Assembly (NCBI GenBank): GCA_007922225.1
Contig: ML679961.1
Coordinates: 73,016,890-73,080,889, forward strand
DNA: 64,000 nt
Source: Emydura subglobosa
Taxonomy: Eukaryota; Chordata; Testudines; Chelidae
Direction: 5' to 3'
The notes under the pieces were generated by a model that had not been told where the DNA came from, searched no databases, and saw nothing but the letters and a program-made list of their open reading frames with translations. Position numbers and translations under genes: made by a program. Positions 48,801 to 59,050 of this stretch are shown one piece after another; the stretch's first letter is position 1, and every line of letters begins with the position of its first letter.

Positions 48801-49095
48801 ATGCCTAAAACACTCTCTTAGCTGTGCAGCCTGCTACTATTTAATCAAGGCTGCTGCTGCTTTAACTGTTATCAGAGGTGTTCTTTTGATGAACTATGTC
48901 TCACATAGCATATATGTGTCATGGGCATTAGCGGGGATAGAAACTAAGACCTTCAGCACCCAAAGCACAAGTTCCTTCTACAAGAGACAGTGGAATAATT
49001 CCCGTAGATGTGAATGTAACAGATGCTTTTACTTCCTGTGACCAGCCAGTAGAGGGAGACATGATCACATACACTATGTCAGTAGATGACAAAAA
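48801..49095. other. Short unassigned stretch
   Basis: Nothing recognised. Confidence 0.4.
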
Positions 49096-49310
49096 GGATA
49101 TGTCTACACTCTAATTAGATAACGTGACAGCTGACCTGGGCTCATGGGGCTCGGGCTAGGGGTCCTATCTTTCAGCACCTAAAGCTTTGGCTCCAGGTTG
49201 AGCCAGAATGTCTATATCACATTTAATCAGCCCCTTCACTCGAACTTTGTGAGCCTGGGTCAGCTGTCATGGGCCAGCCATGGGTTTTTAATTGCAGTGT
49301 AGACATACCC
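49096..49310. mobile_element. Palindromic GTCTACACT MITE, copy 1
   Basis: Left: GGATATGTCTACACTCTAAT, GACAGCTGACCTGGGCTCAT. Right is the complement: TGTGAGCCTGGGTCAGCTGT, CATGGGCCAGCCATGGG, TTTTTAATTGCAGTGTAGAC, ATACCC. Length 215 bp, no coding capacity, almost entirely inverted repeat. The copy at 51590 shares ends and inner text. Confidence 0.85.
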
Positions 49311-49684
49311 AAAGTGCGTATGTTCTGTCCCTACCAACTTCATTCTTGTAAATGGTTGCCGGTTAAAACTCTTAGCAAAGGTCTGATTTTTTTCATATTG
49401 TAATGTCGTCTCCATTTTTGCATAACTGGTTTTCTTCAGTGGTGCTCCAGAATCCTTTGTATAAGTGGAGGCCAGGAAACAGACCCTCATGGTGACTCTA
49501 TCAAATACCTTCTTACTGCACCTAGTTGTTGCTTATTTTCACACATAGTAAATTCTAACTGGCAGTAGCACAAACTCATTCTGGGATCTGAAAGTCCAGG
49601 TGTATTTTTGCTGTCTCTCACAGTAGTTACCATTCAAAAGTGAACTGTCCTACAGTAGTATCTGAGTTACTTCATTTATTTCTG
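49311..49684. other. Unassigned short stretch
   Basis: No supported gene. Confidence 0.4.
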
Positions 49685-49975
49685 GAGCTGGTCGAACTTA
49701 AAAGATTGAATAAATTTTTTATTTTTTTCCACCAAAAATCTATTTTTTGACAAAAAATGTCATCACAAATTCAAAATTGGGAAAAGACAGACCAGCTTTA
49801 TAGTTAGCTGAAAATACCAAACAACCAACGAAAAGCCACAAAAATTGATGACATTTTTCAAGTATTTTCCTGTGCCAAATTTTTTTATTTTTTTGCTAAA
49901 AATTCCATTGAAAATGTGCAATTCAAAAAATGTTGATTATATCCAGTTATTTCCTTTTCTGGCTATAGGAGGAAC
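49685..49975. repeat. AT-rich 'GAGCTGGTCGAACTT' repeat
   Basis: Begins GGAGCTGGTCGAACTTAAAA and continues as T- and A-rich text including GACAAAAAATGTCATCAC. The start is the clearest match to the dispersed repeat also seen at 34433 and 40915. The right border is not clear. Confidence 0.5.
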
Positions 49976-50719
49976 CTGGCTCTTTCTGCTGTTAAATTTT
50001 GATAACAGTTGCCAGTTGTGACTTTGGAACAATCATCACCATTATAATGTTTCTGCTTTCACAACTTAGCTGATAACGTTATTTGTGGTTCCCAAAAGAA
50101 CTTATGCAAGAGGACACATAGTAGAACACTCCCTACTCTCCTGCTCAAAGGATCACAAAGTTATTGTAAGAAAATCAGCAGATAATGGCTCAAAGATGTA
50201 GAGGGACCAGATGTGCTGAGTGCCATTTTTTAATAGTTACTCTTCTGAATATGACAGCACTTTGAATTAATCTTAATTTAAAATAAGACAAAAACAACTT
50301 TTGTCTGCTACTGAATAATGCACCTAACAACTGTCCCTTCATCTTCTCTTGTAAAGAAGACCCGAATTAAATATGTCTGCAGTTTGCAGTAATCCTTTTC
50401 AGAGCTATGGTCTAGCATTGCCATTAAGTACTTCCCCCCCGCCTTCTCCCTAATGATGATGATTACATGTTCACCATTTACAAGGTATTGTACACATTTC
50501 AGCTGAAAATTGTAATCCTTTCTCTTTTGACAGTAGAAGGGAATTACTGCACATTTAAATAGCCTTTGTATTTTGTCCAAATAAATGATTCATACTTCAG
50601 ATTTCATCATGTCTTTTGTTGGTTTCTTTGAATGTGAACACTGGCATGTGAAACACTGAGAAATTCACATTTTGAAAATGTTGTAAAATGGTATGTTTTG
50701 GCGGATGAAAGATACTATC
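49976..50719. other. Unassigned non-coding stretch
   Basis: No supported gene. Confidence 0.45.
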
Positions 50720-50960
50720 AAATATAGTTCTTTAATCCTTTGTTGCTTCTCAATGCTACTCTAGGCCTTCAAACAAGGAAGAAAAAATAAACAAGGGAGT
50801 AGTGGGTCAGGAGGAGTAAATCAATATTTGGGGTACGTTTTAGATGATTATTCTTGTATGTCTGTTGTTCTACTGCCTTGCTAATAATGGCTCAAATTAC
50901 CTACTTAGTCCTTGCGCAAAACTTCCCTTGCCTTCATATCAGGATTTGGTCCATATAAAG
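50720..50960 (+). repeat. Local duplication, copy A
   Basis: TCTCAATGCTACTCTAGGCC, GGAAGAAAAAATAAACAAGG, GATTATTCTTGTATGTCTG and TGCCTTGCTAATAATGGC reappear about 472 bp downstream with scattered changes. The conserved core is about 140 bp (50757-50897). Confidence 0.8.
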
Positions 50961-50984
50961 TAAATAATATCATTATTTATTTGT

Positions 50985-51165
50985 ATTCTAGCATCACCTT
51001 GCAGATCCTTGGTACTAGGCACTATTAATAAGCATCCATAGGAGGAGACACACCCTGTACCTAGAAGCTTTCAGTTGAGACAGAGAAGACAGACAAAATA
51101 TAGGAGGGGAGATAGGCACAGAGAGGTAAGGTAACTTGTCCAAGCTCTCAGAGCTGGGTTTAGGA
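50985..51165 (+). repeat. SINE-like repeat between the two duplicated segments
   Basis: TTCTAGCATCACCTTGCAGA, GGTACTAGGCACTATTAATA, GAAGCTTTCAGTTGAGACAG, CAGAGAGGTAAGGTAACTTG and TCCAAGCTCTCAGAGCTGGG. This corresponds to the head of the repeat at 57830 joined to a MIR-type tail. Confidence 0.55.
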
Positions 51166-51199
51166 CCTAGGGGTGAAATCTTGTTCCTACTGAAGTAAA

Positions 51200-51440
51200 T
51201 TTAATCTACTGCATCTCAATTTTGCTACTCTAGCACTTCAAGAAAGGAAGAAAAAATAAACAAGGGAATAAATAGTAGGTCAGTAGGAGTAAGTCAATGC
51301 TTGGGGTACTTTTTAAATGATTATTCTTGTATGTCTTTTGTTATAATGCCTTGCTAATAACTGCTCAAATCCTGTGTGAAATCCTGGCCCTATTGAAGTC
51401 AATTTAATCTGTTGACTTCAGTAGGGCCAGGATTTCACCC
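51200..51440 (+). repeat. Local duplication, copy B, ending in a hairpin
   Basis: Matches copy A: TCTCAATTTTGCTACTCTAG, GGAAGAAAAAATAAACAAGG, GATTATTCTTGTATGTCTT, TGCCTTGCTAATAACTGC. It continues into the near-perfect palindrome at 51376-51438; in copy A the matching place holds only a degraded form (CTTGCGCAAAACTTCCCTTG). Confidence 0.8.
51376..51438. repeat. Near-perfect 27 bp inverted repeat
   Basis: The left arm GTGAAATCCTGGCCCTATTG plus AAGTCAA (51376-51402) and the right arm (51412-51438) are complementary at 26 of 27 positions, with a 9-base loop TTTAATCTG. It is a much better preserved member of the 'cattgaagtcaa' palindrome class. Confidence 0.9.
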
Positions 51441-51540
51441 CAGTTCCCCTGACTCTTATCCCAGAGCTCACTGCCTTTATTAAATCTACATATTTCTAAA
51501 TAATAACAATTACTAAATTCACACCAGAATTTCACATCAC

Positions 51541-51579
51541 AGTGATGGTGGTGATGATGGTGGTGGTGGTGATGATGTT
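51541..51579. repeat. GTG/GAT trinucleotide microsatellite
   Basis: AGTGATGGTGGTGATGATGG followed by TGGTGGTGGTGATGATG; imperfect triplet repeat of about 39 bases. Confidence 0.9.
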
Positions 51580-51589
51580 AAGGGCTTTG

Positions 51590-51873
51590 GGAATGTCTAC
51601 ACTGCTGTTAGACACCCATGGCTGGTCTGTGTCAGCTGACTCAGGCTCATGGGACTCAGGCTGCAGGGCTGTTTAATTGTGGAGTAGATGTTCTGACTCA
51701 AGCTGCAGCCTGAGCTCTGGAATTCTCCCATCTTGCAGGGTTCTAGAGCCCAAGTTCCAGCCTGAGCCCGGACATATACACTGCAATTAAACAGGCCCTT
51801 AGCCTGAGCCCTGTGAGCCCAAATCAGCTGGCATGGGTCAGCCACAGGTTTTTAATTGTAGTGCAGACATACC
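51590..51873. mobile_element. Palindromic GTCTACACT MITE, copy 2
   Basis: Left: GGAATGTCTACACTGCTGTT, CCCATGGCTGGTCTGTGTC, AGCTGACTCAGGCTCATGGG. Right: CCTGAGCCCTGTGAGCCC, AAATCAGCTGGCATGGGTC, GTTTTTAATTGTAGTGCAG, ACATACC. The centre is itself a second palindrome (GGAATTCTCCCATCTTGCAG, GGTTCTAGAGCCC). At 284 bp it is longer than the copy at 49096, which seems to have lost central parts. Confidence 0.85.
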
Positions 51874-53299
51874 TTTAGTTTTAAAAGGTAGTTGCCAGGG
51901 ATACTCTTTAAAAAATGCATGGGCATCTGATAATGTTTGCCTTGCTGGATACACATTAGTCAATTACCTGATGACCGGGTGACACCTACTTGATTTGTTT
52001 GCTCAAAATTCCCATTTTCATGTGTAAATATGGGATTCCATAAGTACACTAGATGCCATGAACTTTAAATAAAGGGGGAAGGGCATCCATGTGGAACTTG
52101 GTAAACAAATGAAAAATTAAAGTTCAATAAAAATGCATTGAAACTTTCCCTGAACCAAATAAACCGGCTTGAGATATCAGTTCTCCAGGGGTAGGGTGAA
52201 ATGAAAGGCCTCTTTTCAGCATGATTACAGCCATCCTTCACATTTGTGATCCTGAACGGTGTGATAACCATTACAGTAGGATTGCCATGAGGAGCAGCTA
52301 TCTATCCTTTCTCTTGTTATAATTTTTTAGGCTTCTATGCCAGGTATCTTGTCTACTGGCATTTCTCCAACATCACGCATGCCACTTTGCCCATCTCTCT
52401 GCATTTTAGAAATAATTCAGGGAATGGTAACCTGTAGCAGGAGACCAGATAGGACAGACGTGGGAGATGGAGTGATTTAGCCACATAGTTTCTATGCAAT
52501 TGCAAAACTTGTTATTAAATCTCTCATTCAACCATGACCTGTTTGGTGCAATGTGTAATACCTTCTTTTCTTATGTGCTGACTCCAGTGTAGCTGTAGAG
52601 GAAAAAATGCTACAAGCACTGATCTTGGATCCCATTCAGCTTTCTTTCTCCTGTAACTTGTAACAAACAGTTGCCAGGACTCCAAGAGTCCCTAAACATA
52701 CACAACTGTGTATGCTCATCACACACCCAGCAAGCATCGGTGCTGTGTTCTGTCAAAAATTTTAGTGAGGGCCAATCCAAAAATGTACAGAAAAGGGTTA
52801 AAGTCCACATACACATTATTCTGCTGTTCTCTTGGGGAAGAAAGAGAAACTGCAAAATGTCTCTGCTTTACGCTTAATTTAGTTGGTGATCTGAAACAGC
52901 CATTCATGGTTGTAAAAAGCTCTGTGGAAATGCCTGGATTCACTTGTTCTCTCCTTTCACTTTGCTGAGGGGAAGTGTATGTGTATGTTGGGCATTGTTA
53001 CACATTTTACTGTGTAACATTGTAGGCAGATGACTTGAACAAACCTCTGTACCCTCAGGATTTTAGCCTAAGAAGCAGGTTTTTGTAGAATTCCTAAATC
53101 AGTTAGGTCTGTCTTCAGAATTTCAGAAGTTTTGGTTGTGCCAATGGCCATGAAAGTGATGCTGAACGGAGGGGAAAAGAGAGGGGGCTAGATGGAATAT
53201 AAAGGGGTCTTAAATGAGTATAGAGGGCACATTTTAATGTGTGTGTTTGAGGTCAACAAATCAACTCTGTGTGTGTGTATGTAATTATTCATACCTAAC
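51874..53299. other. Unassigned non-coding stretch
   Basis: No supported gene. Overlapping frames on both strands at 52610-52968 reflect chance lack of stops. Confidence 0.45.
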
Positions 53300-53470
53300 A
53301 GTACTTTTCATGTTAGAAACACTTTACAAACATTGGGCCAGATCCTCAGCTGGTGTAGATCTATGTAGGCATGCCAGTTTACATCAGCTGAGCATCATTC
53401 CATTGTCTATGGTAGTTAATTCTCTGTGATATAGACAAGTACATGATTCCCATTTTATAGATGGGATATA
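53300..53470 (-). repeat. MIR-like SINE with a palindromic repeat inserted
   Basis: GAAACACTTTACAAACATT at the left and ATTCCCATTTTATAGATGGG at the right are the usual reverse-strand MIR ends. Between them, 53335-53400 is an 'GGGCCAGATCCTCAGCTGGT ... TTTACATCAGCTGAGCATC' palindrome, a younger insertion. Confidence 0.6.
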
Positions 53471-53479
53471 GAGTAGGAG

Positions 53480-54049
53480 TAGAAAGGTTTTTACCTCTAA
53501 ATTCGGCACTGGAATAATTGCAGCTGGAATACAGTGTTTTCTTCTTGTGTCCACAATTGAAGAAGCATGTTAAGTTGGAGAGGGTTCAGAGAAGAGCCAT
53601 GAGAATGATTAAAGGTTTAGAAAACATGTCTTATGGTGATAGACTCAAGGAGTTCAAGCCATTTAGCTTAACATTGAGAAGCTAAAGAGGTGATTTGATC
53701 AATCTGTTAAGTATCTACCTGGGGAACAAATATTTAATAACAGACTATTCAATCTAGCAGCAAAAGTATAATAACACAATCCAATGTCTGGCAATTGAGG
53801 CTAGACAAATAGAGACTGGAAATACGGAATACATTTTTAATGGTCAGGGTAATTAACCACTGAAACAATTTACCAAGGGGTTCTGGTGAAATCTCCAACA
53901 CTAAGAATTTTAAAAATGTGATGGGATGTTTTTCTAAAAACTATGCTCTAAGAATTATTTAGGGGATGTTCTATGGCCTGCCTATATATGAGGTCAGACT
54001 AGATGATTACAGTAGTCCCTTCTGGCCTTGGAATCTATGAATCTATGAG
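53480..54049 (+). mobile_element. CR1/L3-type LINE 3' fragment
   Basis: Order of signature phrases: TTGGAGAGGGTTCAGAGAAG, AGCCATGAGAATGATTAAAG, GATAGACTCAAGGAGTTCAA, GAGGTGATTTGATCAATCTG, GTAATTAACCACTGAAACAA, CTAGATGATTACAGTAGTCC, CTTCTGGCCTTGGAATC. It ends in the tandem AATCTATGAATCTATGA, the CR1-type terminal octamer repeat. Only the last part of ORF2 and the 3' UTR are present and frames are broken. Confidence 0.88.
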
Positions 54050-54289
54050 ACAAGGGTAAGAGATTAAATGATTTTTCCACAGTGTATAATTAGTTAGAAC
54101 CAGGATTATAACTGAGAACTTCCTGACCTTGTGCTTCACATCACAGATACCACCATTCTCTCACTTTCTATAGTAAACTGTTGTGATGTGCCTTTTATCA
54201 GATGCATTGTTCCATCATAGACATTGAGGACATGTCATAGATTATGAAACAAAGGAAAGATGATTGTGATGGGTGGGAAATCCAGAATT

Positions 54290-54735
54290 AGAGGTGAGAG
54301 ATAAGATGGAGAGAAAAGGAGGAAGGAAGGAACATATTACAGAACCGTTAAAGGAAATACATTTTTACATAATGTGTGATTGAACTGTGGAACTCATTGC
54401 CACAGGAAATCATTGAGGCCAAGGACTTAAGAAGATTCAAAATGGAATTGAATTTTCATATGGATATCAAGAATATCCAGAGTTGTCATTATTAATAGCA
54501 ACAAACAGTTTGGAAGGGATATTAAAGCTTGTGCTTCAAGGCTTCAGCCAATCTCTAACTGAAAATAACAGGATGGTATCTAATGTGGGGAACTGATTAA
54601 CCCATATCTGCCTTCTGTGAGGTCTTACACCTGCTTTTGAAGCTTCAGGTACTGGACTCTCTCAGCGACAGGATAGTGAAAAGATGGACATTGAGTCTGA
54701 TCTAATATAGCAATTCCTATGTTCCCATATGGTCA
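54290..54735 (+). mobile_element. Second CR1/L3-type 3' tail
   Basis: GTGTGATTGAACTGTGGAAC, TCATTGCCACAGGAAATCAT, TGAGGCCAAGGACTTAAGAA, CTAACTGAAAATAACAGGAT, GAAGCTTCAGGTACTGGACT, CTAATATAGCAATTCCTATG, TTCCCATATG. This is the 3' end of another CR1-clade subfamily, in the same orientation 240 bp after the previous one. Confidence 0.8.
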
Positions 54736-55385
54736 GGCCAGGGTCTCCCTGGATATCCACCTGTTGCTAGCTATCCATCAAAGCTCACATTTACTTCCCC
54801 TATCTTCCCCTATTTTTTCCCTTATTGATGTATTCTAACTCCTCCCAAGTAGCCCTTCTTTTTACCCAACATACCTGCTATTTGTACAGTTTCACAACAT
54901 CTCTTCTGTTATATACTCTTGTCCCTCCCCATTGCTCCCCTCTTCTCCCTCTTCAGAGCTGATGAACTCTGGTGCTGAGGGACTCCATAATGAGACAAGC
55001 AACTCCTTCACCCCATCCCATGAATATTAGAAATGTTTATGGAGAGAGGACATGTCAGGAAGGCAGTAACAAAAAGGAGATCCCATATGCTACTTTCCTC
55101 CCCCCACTATTTCTACTCTCCTCCCTTACTCACTAATCCTTGCTGTCATCCTAAAATTCCCCAGGATCCAATGTCCTAACCCTTACAAACTCCCAAAGTA
55201 TATTGTGATGGTCCTCTTTATCCTTCAATTATACCCCTCCCCTCATAATGGTTATAATACTGACCCCGAGAGCCATCTGCATCATAATATAGGGTGGTAG
55301 ATGACAACTACTTGAATGGTCCATTGAAATGTGTTAACCACTTCTGCTAGAAAAATGTGTTACACCTTGAATTTAGCTGTGATAC
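54736..55385. other. Unassigned pyrimidine-rich stretch
   Basis: Rich in C and T with CCCCTATCTTCCCCTA-type runs; no gene seen. Confidence 0.4.
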
Positions 55386-55492
55386 TCTTAGTATCTGAAG
55401 AAGGTTCTGTGTAAGCTCGAAAGCTGGTCTCTCTCACCAACAGAAGTTGGTCCAATAAAAGATATTACCTCAACCATCTTGTATCTCTAGTA
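55386..55492 (+). repeat. 'GCTCGAAAGCTGGTCTCTCTC' dispersed repeat
   Basis: TATCTGAAGAAGGTTCTGTG, TAAGCTCGAAAGCTGG, TCTCTCACCAACAGAAGTTG, GTCCAATAAAAGATATTACC, TCAACCATCTTGTATCTC. I recall nearly the same text as a very abundant motif in turtle and crocodilian DNA; the parent element is not known to me. Confidence 0.6.
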
Positions 55493-57829
55493 ACTATAGT
55501 TGGTAAAATGCTTTAGACTGAAATGAATCATATAAATGTACAGTTGTCACAATAGAAAAGTCAATGCTTGCCAACAAATGTTATCACCAAAGTTATTTTG
55601 TCTTCTATATGGACGCTCTGCAGAATAGAATAATAATAATACATACTACTAATATGTAGTAACTATTGACAAATTTTGGACTTCTTAGTGATGATTAGTG
55701 TGTATATTTACTTTGTTTATTCTCAGAAGTTGCCTTTCTTACTTCATTGGACATGTTATAACACTGTCTTCCATGAATATTTCTTCTCCTTGAGACTAAA
55801 TATCTGAAAGTGGGGGGGAAAGGTAAGTGAATCTTTCAGACTCTTCTGAGCTTTTCTTTTAATGGTGTGACATACTAATGCTGCCCTACAGGGAAATAAT
55901 CAAAGGACTTTAATATAATACTGTGGTTCAGAAAGGAAACATGACAGCCGTACATTATAGCAAATTGAATTTAATGAGCTTCTTAGTGCTACGCGAGTGA
56001 CTCTTTGAAACAGAAGCTATTCAATTTAGATCATTTTGATTATAATTAAATCTTTTTTACATTTACTACAGGGGCAAATTTAATCTTAATTAATTAGACA
56101 CTTGTACAAAAAGGTGATGCCATATTATCTCTCTATATATTTGTTTAAACAGCTATTAACATACGCACAATATCTAAGATAAATATGTAGCATAAATAAA
56201 TAAGTGGCAGGACTTCTGGTGGAGATTTATGTATCAGGGCATTTCCTGTTTCTGATTCAGGAATACAGCTGATATCCATGGAGATGTCTACATTCCCACT
56301 ATTTCCACACAATGGCATCTGAGATACCAAAACACTTATCTAGGGTAACCCATGCCAATATTGTGTCCCTTGGTTCAGCTACCTAGAGGGGAGAAAAACC
56401 AGGTTCTGTCATTTTGGATTACACCTATACTTGGAATAGTTAATTGCTGTGATTAGCTCTCGGTATCTGTAGATAAATGTCAACTTTTATTAATGGTGAC
56501 TTTTGTACACCCAATGCAGAAAGCATAAAGAGCAAAGAAATAGTCTGTTGCTGTAGCTGACTGTTTTTACCCATTACATGTCATGCAATGGTTTCTCTTG
56601 TAACTAACTTGTCATTATTATTTATTAAAATTAATTTATTTCTTATTTTCGTTTGCCCCTAGTGCCATTATTCTGCATAATGTTCTAATAAATATAATTT
56701 TAAAAGCCCATATCCTGAATTGGAGTCTAACATGTGCCCATTACTTGGTAAGGCCTAGAGGATGTCACTTCCCTTTTACTCTTTACATGTTCCTGACAGA
56801 TTTTTCTCTACGGGAATGGGCAGAGAGCTGAACAATTGCTTTCTGTCTCTCATGATGAAGCTCATTAGCAGCACCCTCTTGGCTGCCTTCCTCCACACAG
56901 GAAGGAAAAGGAGTTTGTTTCCCACTTTCTTTCCCACTTTCTTTCCTGTTGGCCATTTAGAGGTCCAGAGAGGTTGAAGGAAAGACATTGACTCTGCCTG
57001 GGCCCAGCTGGAAAGTCTGGCACCTGATGGCTTTCACCCTTGCAAAACTATCCCAGGCAGTCATCAGGGTAGAGGAGGAAGGAAACTGTTGAGAAGCCCC
57101 TCCTCATGACCTGAAAATAAAGTCTGCAGGGAGGGGAGACACTGGCACATTAAATCACTTGGTTGCAGGTGGCTGAGAATGCAAGAGGGGCAGAAGATGT
57201 TGACTAGGGTGAGACAAATGACAACTGGACATAAATGTGGCAGTAAAGTTTATATGGTGATCTTTTTACAGGAAGAAGTTTGAGGTAAGGGAGCAGGTTG
57301 TCCATTTGACTGTGATTGTGAGGAATAAGATATATCGTTGTGGATGGTTATATGTTGGAAATGAAAGGGAGTTATAAAATCCGTGAGTGTATTTGTATTA
57401 TGATGTTTGGGTAGTAACACGTCCTTGTGGTGGTTGTGCTAGGGATTCTGACCTTAACTAAGAACATTTTTGTGAGTGTGTGGGTGTGCGTTAAAAATAT
57501 ATCCTCTTATTTAATTTAAGCAAATATTTCAAATAACTTTAGAGCTTTTTTAAAAAAAGTAACAGGGTTTTCTGGAGGATATTTTTGATTGCAGACTAGG
57601 CTACTGGTTCACATTCTGACATAATATAAACCATGTGGAGGCCTATTAGAAACTATTTTTAAAGACATTTGTATCTTTAACTTTGTATTAATTTAGGCTG
57701 TTTTTTGTTTGGTTTTTGTGGGGAAGGATGATTTGACACTAAATTATTACTGGTCATTTTGGCATGAGGTCAGAATCCCTGCAAAGCTACTTCATCTGCC
57801 CAGGAAGGAGAGTAACTTTTCCCACATGG
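55493..57829. other. Unassigned non-coding stretch
   Basis: No supported gene. 55890-56110 is AT-rich, without repeats by eye, and keeps an isolated CTACGCGAGTGAC; it may be conserved. At 56926-56945 CCCACTTTCTTT occurs twice in tandem. Confidence 0.4.
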
Positions 57830-58612
57830 TAATGTTGTTATTTATCATTTGTATTTATGTAGAACCAAGGAACCCTGGTTATGGACCAGGATCACATTGT
57901 TCTAGGTGCTCTACAAACACAGAGAAATAGAATAATCCTTGCCCCAAAGAGCTTATAATCAAAATATAAAATGAGAATCAACAGATGGCTGCAGTCAGAC
58001 AGGGAAGTACAAGGAAAGAAATTAGACAATATAGGTCAGCATGACAGGCAGTGATATTAATATACCAATGACCTAACAGTGACCTAAGTTCTTGTAGGCA
58101 TCATGAAAACAGAGATATTTGAAGGTGAATTATGAGATAGGTTTGCAGTTGTTTATGGGGAGCACCTCACAAGCGTGAGGAGGAGCAGCATGGGAGAAAG
58201 TATGAGGGTGCTTGTTTGAAAATGTAACAAGTGGGCAATGGAAGCTGGTATCATGGGCAATCAAAGGCAGGAGTTGACATTGCAATAGTGAATGAAAGAT
58301 GTGGGAGAGGATAAGTCGTGAAGGGCCTTGAAAGTGAAGACAATTAGCTAATGTTTGATGCAATATAGAACGGGGATCCATTGGACAGAAGCAAAGAGAA
58401 GGGTCCATAGATCAAAATGTGTGTAGTAACATTCCAAATGGATATGAGTGAGGCAAGATTATGTTTGTGAAGGCCAGAGAATATGATAGTGGAGTAATAG
58501 AGATACAAGATGATGAGAGCCTGGATTAGAGTTCTAGCTGTGCGGATACATAGGAAAGACCATATCTTACATATGTTATGCAGAACATATGTGCTGCTTA
58601 AACAATTCATGT
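57830..58612 (+). repeat. Long composite interspersed repeat (~780 bp)
   Basis: The head TTTGTATTTATGTAGAACC, GTTCTAGGTGCTCTACAAAC, CTTGCCCCAAAGAGCTTATA is the part found alone at 32045 and 50985. The body continues without a break: TATAGGTCAGCATGACAGGC, CTTGTAGGCATCATGAAAAC, GAGCACCTCACAAGCGTGAG, GCAGCATGGGAGAAAGTATG, GAAGCTGGTATCATGGGCAA, CATTGGACAGAAGCAAAGAG, TGGATATGAGTGAGGCAAG, GATGAGAGCCTGGATTAGAG and CTTACATATGTTATGCAGAA. I recall this chain as one ancient, abundant amniote repeat, but not its class. Minus-strand frames through it are incidental. Confidence 0.65.
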
Positions 58613-58869
58613 TTTATAGGGCATGCCACTAGGGCATGCCTCGTTAATTGAAACTTGATCACTTCAGTAGTGATTTTTAGATCATAAACTTGTGTTAAAG
58701 AAAAAAATAATTCAGATGGGCACTGAATGGAGGTAGGCTACATCCAAGGCAGATATACCATTCTGGAAGAGTGTTTGGAATATATATGGAATCAAGAGAT
58801 ATTTGACCTACAGCATTTCCTTCCACTGAATTTGAATCTTATCATTCCGATTTGGGGCCGACTGTTTTT
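58613..58869. other. Short unassigned stretch
   Basis: Nothing recognised. Confidence 0.4.
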
Positions 58870-59050
58870 TTTAGGGACAAAAAATGTAAGTCATACATAG
58901 AGTATGAGGGACTATGTCCTGGGATGTAGCAACTCTGAAAGAAATTTGGGAGTTGTGGTGGACAATCAGCTGAACATAAGCTCCCAATGTGATACGGTGG
59001 CCAAAAGGGCTAAAGTGTGATCCTTGGATTCATAAACTGGGGAAGCTCAA
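58870..59050 (+). mobile_element. Small internal CR1 fragment
   Basis: GGGAGTTGTGGTGGACAATC, AGCTGAACATAAGCTCCCAA, TGTGATACGGTGGCCAAAAG and GGCTAAAGTGTGATCC read as the CR1 ORF2 segment 'DLGVVVDNQLN ... SQCDTVAKRAK', slightly downstream of the polymerase core. Both ends are truncated. Confidence 0.75.
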
